From Treponema sp. (lineage in GTDB: Bacteria > Spirochaetota > Spirochaetia > Treponematales > Treponemataceae): a stretch of DNA of 9,995 bases. Position numbers and translations under genes: made by a program. Below the pieces are notes generated by a model, which did not search any database, was not told the origin of the DNA, and saw nothing but the letters and a program-made list of their open reading frames with translations. The stretch covers positions 1 to 9,995 of the forward strand of contig JABUUX010000337.1 of assembly GCA_021442965.1 (NCBI GenBank). Direction: 5' to 3'. Shown here piece by piece: positions 1 to 5,403 of the stretch (within the stretch, counting starts at the first letter, position 1; each line of letters begins with the position of its first letter).

Positions 1-626
1 ATTTCATACTGTGCGTGGCTGTCTAAACGCAGTTTAAGGAAGTGGAAAAGATTGTGTAAATCCATTTCCCAGTAGAATTCTGTATAAAGTGAAAGCGGAA
101 GATTTACACGTGCAAGTTCACGGGCAACGCCTTCGTCCAAAAGTTCACTGTAGTTTTCATATGCTGATTTCTGACCTTTTACAAGGTTATCAACAACTTT
201 TTGTGCCATTCCCTCATCAAAGGCTTCTGTGGCGCGTCCCTGCTTATTATCTTTACTTTGTGGTGAAACTTTATCTAGTTCAGGAACGTAGAATTCTTCC
301 TTCATAACAGAATATCTTCCCGAAACTTCGTTCATACGTCCCATGCGGTGGCGTACCCACTGGCGGGCAACAAAGATAGGCATTTTTACGTGGAATGTCA
401 TTACAACCTGTTCAAAAGGAGATGTGTGCTGGTGACGGAGCAGATAGTCTATAAGTGCTCCATCCTGTGAAACCGACTTTGTTCCTTCACCGTAAGAAAC
501 ACGTGCAGACTGGACAATTCTCTGGTCTCCTCCAAAGTAGTCAACAAGTCTTACAAAACCCTTATCCAGAACCGGATATTCTTTATCCAGAATTGCTTCT
601 GCTTCAGGTACTACGCAATGTGCCAT
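1..626 (-). CDS. thyX: Flavin-dependent thymidylate synthase ThyX (3' end beyond window)
   Basis: Makes dTMP from dUMP using methylenetetrahydrofolate as methyl donor and FAD/NADPH as reductant; a cytosolic tetramer in known members. The minus-strand reading frame opens at ATG 626 and stays open for 208 codons to the window edge, so the C-terminus is missing. Visible signatures: RHQHTSPFE at residues 64-72, the ThyX motif region RHRMGRMNEVSGR at 92-104, ELARVNLP at 170-177, and RLDSHAQYE at 200-208, the conserved substrate-binding end of the fold. The usual serine at the sixth position of RHRxxSxNExSxR is arginine here. A GGAG lies 7 bases upstream of the start. It is the third gene of a probable leftward operon, 42 bases after the DUF308 gene. 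A ThyX enzyme usually stands in for ThyA, but ThyA absence cannot be tested here. Identification is secure. Confidence 0.96.
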   Translation of the reverse strand, partial: MAHCVVPEAEAILDKEYPVLDKGFVRLVDYFGGDQRIVQSARVSYGEGTKSVSQDGALIDYLLRHQHTSPFEQVVMTFHVKMPIFVARQWVRHRMGRMNEVSGRYSVMKEEFYVPELDKVSPQSKDNKQGRATEAFDEGMAQKVVDNLVKGQKSAYENYSELLDEGVARELARVNLPLSLYTEFYWEMDLHNLFHFLKLRLDSHAQYE

Positions 627-668
627 GAGATAACTCCATTATTTTGATTTTTATATAATTTACCGATT

Positions 669-1220
669 TTATTCAGAATCGTCGTCTTTTACAGTTACAT
701 CTGTTGCATAAATATTGTTTCTTGATTCAAGAACAGTAAATGCAATATATACAATGCCAAAGATAAGAACTACTATGCCGATTATACGAATAAGTTTATC
801 AAGACGTACAATAATAAGAAGAACTGCGGCTAAAAGGCTGAGCAGGTTTTCCATAATCAGTTCTTTTCTGTTTTCTGCATCTTTTCTTATAATTCCCGCA
901 GCAAAGAATCCTGCAACAGCTGAAACAATAAGGTAAGCGGCAAGAATATAAGTCATAACCTTGAAGGCTGCTCTAACAGGGAAAGGCAGGATAACAGCCA
1001 AAAGCCCACAAATAATCAGTCCAACTCCCTTTCCCATAATTACTTTTTGGAATGAATTATCCGAAGAAGCAAGTCTGGACTGGGTTAAATCATAAAAACC
1101 GGCAACAACTGCACAAAGCCCCATAATTACAACAAAGGAGTCTGCACAAAAATTAGGAAAGATAACCAGAAGTAAACCAGTGATGAAAATCAATGTGCTG
1201 AAAAGCCAGTTTCTATTCAT
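669..1220 (-). CDS. DUF308/HdeD-like six-helix membrane protein
   Basis: A 183-residue integral membrane protein. Hydrophobic segments lie at about residues 4-23, 27-47, 63-82, 86-110, 124-139 and 143-163, followed by an acidic, soluble tail (VKDDDSE). The repeated pattern of a hydrophobic helix ending in an F-P turn (VIFPNF near 19-24, VILPFP near 76-81) and then a second helix is typical of the DUF308/HdeD family. In E. coli, HdeD is linked to acid resistance, but the molecular function of the family is not known. An SD-like GGAGG lies about 5 bases before the ATG. The gene follows the cyclic-nucleotide regulator by 25 bases and precedes thyX, so co-transcription is likely; no shared function is evident. 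The family assignment rests on topology and motif style rather than on catalytic residues. Confidence 0.8.
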   Translation of the reverse strand: MNRNWLFSTLIFITGLLLVIFPNFCADSFVVIMGLCAVVAGFYDLTQSRLASSDNSFQKVIMGKGVGLIICGLLAVILPFPVRAAFKVMTYILAAYLIVSAVAGFFAAGIIRKDAENRKELIMENLLSLLAAVLLIIVRLDKLIRIIGIVVLIFGIVYIAFTVLESRNNIYATDVTVKDDDSE

Positions 1221-1245
1221 AAAAACCTCCGAAAATCTTTGAAAA

Positions 1246-2484
1246 CTACTGTCTTTGAGACTGACAGCGTGTATCGTACATACGCTTCATTTCATCAATA
1301 TTATTAACAATGATGTAAGTTTCAAATATATCAATTTTGTGTTTTTCAACGAGTTTATTAACTTCATCACGAGTAGCTTCAAGAGAAAGACCTGCCCAAT
1401 GTGCAATATCTGAAACTCCAATATTGAATCTTCTTGATTTATCAGCTTTTGTAACAGGATTCATTTCATCCAGCATAAGGAAAACATCTGCAATGCGGGC
1501 CTGAAGATCTTTTACTACCAGAATCTTAAAGCGGCGTTTCTGGTCATAAATGCGTTTACAGAAAAGTTTTAGAAGAATGAGTGCAATCTGAGGGTTTCCT
1601 GTAATAAGGATTTCAAAGTTTTCTTTATTGAATTCCAAACATTCAACACGACCGGCTGCCATACAAGTTGCAGAACGTGGAGATTTATCAAGAATAGCCA
1701 TTTCTCCAAAGAATTCACCAGGCTTAAGAATGTCCAGATTTTTTGAAGCACCGTTTACACATTTTACAAGCTGAACATTACCGCTTTGTATAAGGTAGAA
1801 ACTGTCTCCCGGTTCATATTCAGAAATAATAACCTGTCCGGGTTCATATACTTTTTTAAAGCGTTCAAAAGCCGGAAGAGAGAAAATTGAAAGAGAACTG
1901 CCTTCCCCCGAAGAGTCAGGAGAGTCTGAAATTCGGCTTTTGGAAGCAGAACGTTCAGAACGGAGTTTTGCGTCAGCATAAAGTTTGGAAACTTCATCTT
2001 TTCTTGAAGTATCCGGATATCTTTTAAGGAATTTCAAATATACGTCACAGGCAGAACGGAACATTTCATCGTCGTAAAAGGCTTTTGCTACTGCAAGCAT
2101 ACCTGTCTGCTGATCTTCTGCAACATTATTTAGAATTGATTCAGTCTTTCTATGAATGGCTCTAAGCTGATTTGAAAAGACTCTGAGCATTTTCATAATA
2201 AGGGCTTTATTGTTACTGAACATCAGTTCAAATTCCTGAACTGTGAGTGCTACAGCCAGAGTATCCTGGATTACGGTTGCAGTTTCTTCACGCTGGAAAT
2301 GACCCAGTGCGGATTTTACACCAAAAAATTCGCCCGCTTTTACTTGTTCAGAAACAGCCTGCCCGGATTCGATGTCAGTGCTGGAAAGAAGTACTGTTCC
2401 GTGCTGCAGAATGAAAATACGTTCATCTCTGTCGCCTTCAAAGTAAATAATTGATCCTTTTGAGTATGGGATTGCTTTTGGCAT
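1246..2484 (-). CDS. Tandem cyclic-nucleotide-binding regulator with Crp-type winged helix
   Basis: A 412-residue cytosolic protein, about twice the length of a normal Crp/FNR regulator. Order: cNMP-binding-like domain 1 (about residues 5-115); a helical linker with one TPR-like helix pair (about 128-175); a serine-rich linker (179-202); cNMP-binding domain 2 (about 205-320); and a C-terminal winged helix (about 328-400). Domain 2 keeps the phosphate-binding cassette: GEFFGEMAIL at 256-265 followed by PRSAT at 269-273. Domain 1 has only FFGVKSAL at 53-60 and EETAT where PRSAT is expected, so it lacks the arginine that holds the cyclic phosphate. The segment VSDIAHWAGLSLEATRDEV (357-375) resembles the Crp helix-turn-helix, so DNA binding is plausible. 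A GGGAG lies about 9 bases before the start. First gene of the leftward operon. The ligand (cAMP, cGMP or other) and the target genes cannot be read from the sequence. Confidence 0.85.
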   Translation of the reverse strand: MPKAIPYSKGSIIYFEGDRDERIFILQHGTVLLSSTDIESGQAVSEQVKAGEFFGVKSALGHFQREETATVIQDTLAVALTVQEFELMFSNNKALIMKMLRVFSNQLRAIHRKTESILNNVAEDQQTGMLAVAKAFYDDEMFRSACDVYLKFLKRYPDTSRKDEVSKLYADAKLRSERSASKSRISDSPDSSGEGSSLSIFSLPAFERFKKVYEPGQVIISEYEPGDSFYLIQSGNVQLVKCVNGASKNLDILKPGEFFGEMAILDKSPRSATCMAAGRVECLEFNKENFEILITGNPQIALILLKLFCKRIYDQKRRFKILVVKDLQARIADVFLMLDEMNPVTKADKSRRFNIGVSDIAHWAGLSLEATRDEVNKLVEKHKIDIFETYIIVNNIDEMKRMYDTRCQSQRQ

Positions 2485-2511
2485 ATTGTTCTACTCCCGA
2501 AAATAAAGACT

Positions 2512-2541
2512 ATTATTTTCAATTATATCATAAGAAGTCAA
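2512..2541 (-). promoter_or_regulatory. Candidate sigma-70 promoter for the regulator-DUF308-thyX operon
   Basis: On the minus strand, TTGACT (2536-2541) and AATAAT (2512-2517) are 18 bases apart. An alternative extended -10, TGATATAAT (2522-2530), lies inside the same stretch. Either would give a leader of roughly 25-35 bases. The region is the 77-base divergent gap shared with the PHP gene. Called by eye, without a scoring matrix. Confidence 0.5.
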
Positions 2542-2561
2542 ATTGTGCTATTGTAAATGTA

Positions 2562-3419
2562 ATGATTGATTTTCACGTTCATACTACCGCTTCTGACGGG
2601 CAATATTCGCCAAAAGAGCTTATTTTAAAAGCAAAAGAAAAAAATCTGACTGCTGTAGCCATTACAGACCATGATTCCGTTTCAGGACTGGAAGAAGGCG
2701 AAGAAGCAGCTAAAACTTCAGGAATCAGATTTATAAGGGGAACAGAACTTAATATTCAGTATCCTACAGGGGAATTTCATCTTTTAGGGCTGGGACTTAA
2801 AGAACTCTCTCCTGCACTAAAAACCCTTTTGGAAAATCTTCAAAACAACCGGTCAGAACGTAACAGAAGTATGTTTGAAAAGCTGCAGGAACTATTCCCT
2901 TCACTAAGCTGGGAGGAACTTGAAGCGGATTTTCCGGAAACAAGTCTTGGCCGCCCGCATTTTGCACGTTATCTGGTAAAAAAGGGAATAGTAAATAACA
3001 ATCAGGTAGCGTTTGATAAATATCTTGGAAAAGGGCGTCTGTGTTATGTTCCGCGTACCGGGGCAAATCTTGATGAAGCTGTTGTAGCAATAAATGAATC
3101 CGGTGGTGTTCCTGTTATTGCGCATCCGATGAGTCTTTTTGTGTCATGGGGAAAACTTCCCGAGGTACTGGAAGACTTTTATGAACGGGGAGTTATGGGA
3201 TTGGAAGCCTTTCATCCGGGAGCAAGGAACAGCGAATGTTTCCGTCTGAATGAACTTGGACGAAAGATAGGATATTTTATTACGGGAGCCAGCGATTTTC
3301 ACGGAGAAAAAATCCGGAAAGACCGCAAACTTGGACACACTTGTGGCGGGCGTAAAATTGATTCCAAACTGATTCCTGAAGCCGAAGACCTGGTGGAACG
3401 TCTTAAAGTTAATTGGTAG
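2562..3419 (+). CDS. PHP-domain metal-dependent phosphoesterase, RNase AM/YciV (TrpH)-like
   Basis: A 285-residue PHP-family phosphoesterase. Metal-site signatures: HVHTTASDG at residues 5-13 (H5, H7, D12), ITDHDS at 34-39 (H37), GTELN at 60-64 (E62), H73, IAHP at 186-189 (H188), and GASDFHG at 242-248 (D245, H247). A helical insert at about 80-165 carries GRPHFA (130-135), the layout seen in the YciV/TrpH group. Characterised relatives are E. coli RNase AM, a 5'-3' exoribonuclease that also acts on 3',5'-bisphosphorylated nucleotides, and a Chromobacterium nucleotide bisphosphatase. The frame stays open upstream to an ATG at 2451, but that would overlap the divergent regulator gene and add 37 residues before the first metal ligand. 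ATG 2562 puts the HxH motif at residue 5, as expected. No good SD precedes it. The substrate is inferred from the family. Confidence 0.88.
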   Translation: MIDFHVHTTASDGQYSPKELILKAKEKNLTAVAITDHDSVSGLEEGEEAAKTSGIRFIRGTELNIQYPTGEFHLLGLGLKELSPALKTLLENLQNNRSERNRSMFEKLQELFPSLSWEELEADFPETSLGRPHFARYLVKKGIVNNNQVAFDKYLGKGRLCYVPRTGANLDEAVVAINESGGVPVIAHPMSLFVSWGKLPEVLEDFYERGVMGLEAFHPGARNSECFRLNELGRKIGYFITGASDFHGEKIRKDRKLGHTCGGRKIDSKLIPEAEDLVERLKVNW

Positions 3420-3431
3420 GAGATTTTGAAT

Positions 3432-3521
3432 ATGGGGCGTCCTGCTTCGCAGCCGGAGTACTCCGGGTTCGGTAACCCTCAGTCCTTCGGACCTTCGCCC
3501 TCCGTGTTCCTGGCGCCGTAA
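3432..3521 (+). repeat. G+C-rich palindromic intergenic element, also readable as a 29-codon ORF
   Basis: Fills most of the 118-base gap between the PHP and radical SAM genes. By hand count, 58 of 85 bases from 3434 to 3518 are G or C, far above the flanking genes. It contains successive short inverted repeats: CTGC/GCAG (3442-3452), the perfect 14-bp palindrome CCGGAGTACTCCGG (3453-3466), GGGTT/AACCC (3465-3478) and GTCC/GGAC (3482-3492). GGCGTC (3436-3441) can pair with GGCGCC (3512-3517) to close the whole element. The plus strand can also be read from ATG 3432 to TAA 3521 as a 29-residue, Pro/Ser/Gly-rich peptide, and AGGAG (3418-3422) stands 9 bases ahead of that ATG. A mobile or REP-like structured repeat is more likely than a gene, because the palindromes dominate the sequence and the other strand is also open. 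Copy number in the genome is unknown. Confidence 0.6.
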
Positions 3522-3537
3522 AAGATGGAGAATCATC

Positions 3538-5283
3538 ATGAATAAAATTCTTCTTGTAGCCGTAAACTCAAGTTTTTCTCATACGAATATTGCTGTCAGA
3601 TATCTGAAATTTTATTCGCAGTCTTCTGATGTAGAATTTTCAGAGTTCACAATCAATCAGCCAATGGGAGAAATACTCAGAAGCATTTCTTCTTTTAATC
3701 CTAAAGTTGTTTTATTTTCAACATACGTTTGGAATGTAGAAATTGTAGAACGCATAGCAAAGAATTTAAAAGCACTGAATCCGGAACTTATAATTGGAGC
3801 AGGTGGTCCTGAGGTCAGTTTTAGGGGCAAAGATTTTCTGGAAGCTAAGTCGGAATTTGACCTTGTAATTAAAGGGGAAGGAGAAGAAGTTTTTAAAAAT
3901 GCACAATGCATAATTCATAATTCAGAAATGAGTGGAGGAAGAAAAACCGTTTTAAATTCTTTGCAGAATGTGAAGGGGCTTTTTTTAAGGACAGGCAAAG
4001 GTATTGTTTTTACAGGGGAACAGGAACTGATTTGCGATTTGGGTAGTCTTCCTTTTCCTTATCCGGATTTAGAAAGCATGGACAAAGACCATAAAATATT
4101 TTATTACGAATCCAGCCGCGGGTGCCCTTTCAGCTGTGCATACTGCATGAGTTCTTTGGATACAAAAGTGCGCTTTGTTCCTTTGGAAAAAGTTTATAAA
4201 GATTTACAGCGTTTTTTGGATGCGGGCGTAAAACTTGTAAAATTTGTAGACAGAACATATAACCTGAATTCTGAACGTTACATATCAATTTGGAAATACA
4301 TTGTGGAACATCACAATGGAAAGACCATGTTTCACTTTGAAATTGAAGGAGAATTTTTGAGTGAAGAAGCCATGGATTTTTTACAGACTGTACCCGAAAA
4401 TATTATGCAGTTTGAAGTTGGAGTGCAGAGTTCAAATCCAAAAGTTTTAAAAGCGTCAGGGCGATCCCCTGAAACAGAAAAACTCCGTAAAAATATTTTA
4501 CGTATACCAAAAACAATTCACACACATCTTGATTTAATTGCAGGGCTTCCATACGAAGATTTAGAAAGTTTTAAAAAATCTTTTGATTTTGTAATGGAAA
4601 TGAAACCCAATGCCATGCAGCTTGGTTTTTTGAAAGTTCTTTACGGGGCTCCAATAAATTCTTTCTGTTCTGAACCCGGCTGGAAGTGGATGAAAACTCC
4701 GCCTTATGAAATTCTAGAAACCCCGTATCTTTCATATGATGATATTTTGTTTTTAAAAGATTTGGAAACCGTTCTTGACGCATACTGGAACAGTCATAAT
4801 TTTGATACAGTAATTTGTTTTCTTTCCCGTGATGGGTGGTGGACACTTTTCTGCACACTTACTGAGTGGCTTAGAAAATTCAATGCTTTTTTTGAAGCAC
4901 ATCAAAAAGAATACTGGGCAGAAATGTTATACAAATGGTTAGTATCAGAAGAAAATATATTATTTTGTACAGACATTTTGCATAAAGCACATGAGCTTTT
5001 ACGGTTTGATTATATTTCAGGAGGGAAGAAATCAAATCCTCCTTTATGGTTAAAAAGGAAGTGGGATAAGAACGGACATTATGATGCATTACAGAGCGTA
5101 ACAGGTATTAAAAATTCCCGGGTAGATTTTGCATATTCTGATTTTGAAACATTTACTGTAAATCCATTGAACCCTGAATTATCCGAAAACGGAAAGATAT
5201 ATAAAATTCTCTTTTTATATCCGCGCCGGGAAAGTGACAATCCTTCATTGTTTCAGAAAATACCGCATCAGATTCTTGTTTAG
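3538..5283 (+). CDS. B12-binding-domain radical SAM protein with C-terminal DUF4080
   Basis: A 581-residue cytosolic protein. Residues 1-120 form a Rossmann-like cobalamin-binding domain (MNKILLVAVN start, TINQPMGEIL at 38-47, GAGGPEVS at 87-94, IKGEGEEVF at 111-119). It lacks the classic DxHxxG cobalamin-ligating motif, as is usual in this group. The radical SAM core spans about 185-375, with the cluster motif CPFSCAYC at 196-203 (C196, C200, C203) preceded by YYESSRG, then KFVDRTYN at 235-242 and HLDLIAGLPYE at 330-340. About 380-581 matches the DUF4080 region in length and position. DUF4080 radical SAM proteins are widespread in anaerobes, but no reaction is known to me. Residues about 121-140 are a family-atypical insert coded by a heptanucleotide repeat. 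GGAG lies 7 bases before the ATG. It is downstream of the PHP gene on the same strand; co-transcription through the G+C-rich element is possible. Confidence 0.9.
   Translation: MNKILLVAVNSSFSHTNIAVRYLKFYSQSSDVEFSEFTINQPMGEILRSISSFNPKVVLFSTYVWNVEIVERIAKNLKALNPELIIGAGGPEVSFRGKDFLEAKSEFDLVIKGEGEEVFKNAQCIIHNSEMSGGRKTVLNSLQNVKGLFLRTGKGIVFTGEQELICDLGSLPFPYPDLESMDKDHKIFYYESSRGCPFSCAYCMSSLDTKVRFVPLEKVYKDLQRFLDAGVKLVKFVDRTYNLNSERYISIWKYIVEHHNGKTMFHFEIEGEFLSEEAMDFLQTVPENIMQFEVGVQSSNPKVLKASGRSPETEKLRKNILRIPKTIHTHLDLIAGLPYEDLESFKKSFDFVMEMKPNAMQLGFLKVLYGAPINSFCSEPGWKWMKTPPYEILETPYLSYDDILFLKDLETVLDAYWNSHNFDTVICFLSRDGWWTLFCTLTEWLRKFNAFFEAHQKEYWAEMLYKWLVSEENILFCTDILHKAHELLRFDYISGGKKSNPPLWLKRKWDKNGHYDALQSVTGIKNSRVDFAYSDFETFTVNPLNPELSENGKIYKILFLYPRRESDNPSLFQKIPHQILV
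3898..3925 (+). repeat. Four-unit heptanucleotide tandem repeat inside the radical SAM gene
   Basis: Four adjacent 7-base units: AATGCAC, AATGCAT, AATTCAT and AATTCAG. They fall in the loop after the cobalamin-binding domain and code residues 121 to about 130 (NAQCIIHNSE). Seven is not a multiple of three, so gain or loss of one unit would shift the frame. The imperfect copies argue against frequent slippage at present. Confidence 0.6.
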
Positions 5284-5334
5284 AAAATTCAGTTATAAGT
5301 TACAGTGATAACAGTCCCAGACATAGAATCAAAT

Positions 5335-5377
5335 AAAAAAGCCAGTTCATACGTATCGCGTATTTACTGGCTTTTTT
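5335..5377. terminator. Bidirectional intrinsic terminator between convergent genes
   Basis: AAAAAAGCCAGT (5335-5346) pairs with ACTGGCTTTTTT (5366-5377). Inside it, ATACG (5349-5353) pairs with CGTAT (5359-5363) around a 5-base loop. A-runs and T-runs on both sides let it serve the radical SAM gene on the plus strand and the acyl-CoA synthetase gene on the minus strand. Confidence 0.9.
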
Positions 5378-5403
5378 ATTACTTATTATTTTTTTTTATT
5401 TAC

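Noticed and set aside
89..307. 72-codon plus-strand frame
   Set aside because: Antisense to thyX, whose minus-strand product has clear ThyX motifs.
2486..2516. Plus-strand promoter TTGTTC with TATTAT for the PHP gene
   Set aside because: The spacer is 19 bases and the -35 is poor; too weak to list, although some promoter must lie in this gap.
2451..2561. Longer N-terminus of the PHP gene starting at ATG 2451
   Set aside because: It would overlap the divergent regulator gene, and the extra 37 residues precede the conserved HxH metal motif, which belongs at the very N-terminus.
3144..3539. 131-codon minus-strand frame across the end of the PHP gene and the G+C-rich element
   Set aside because: It is antisense to well-supported coding sequence, has no motif, and is open mainly because the palindromic G+C-rich element lacks stop codons.
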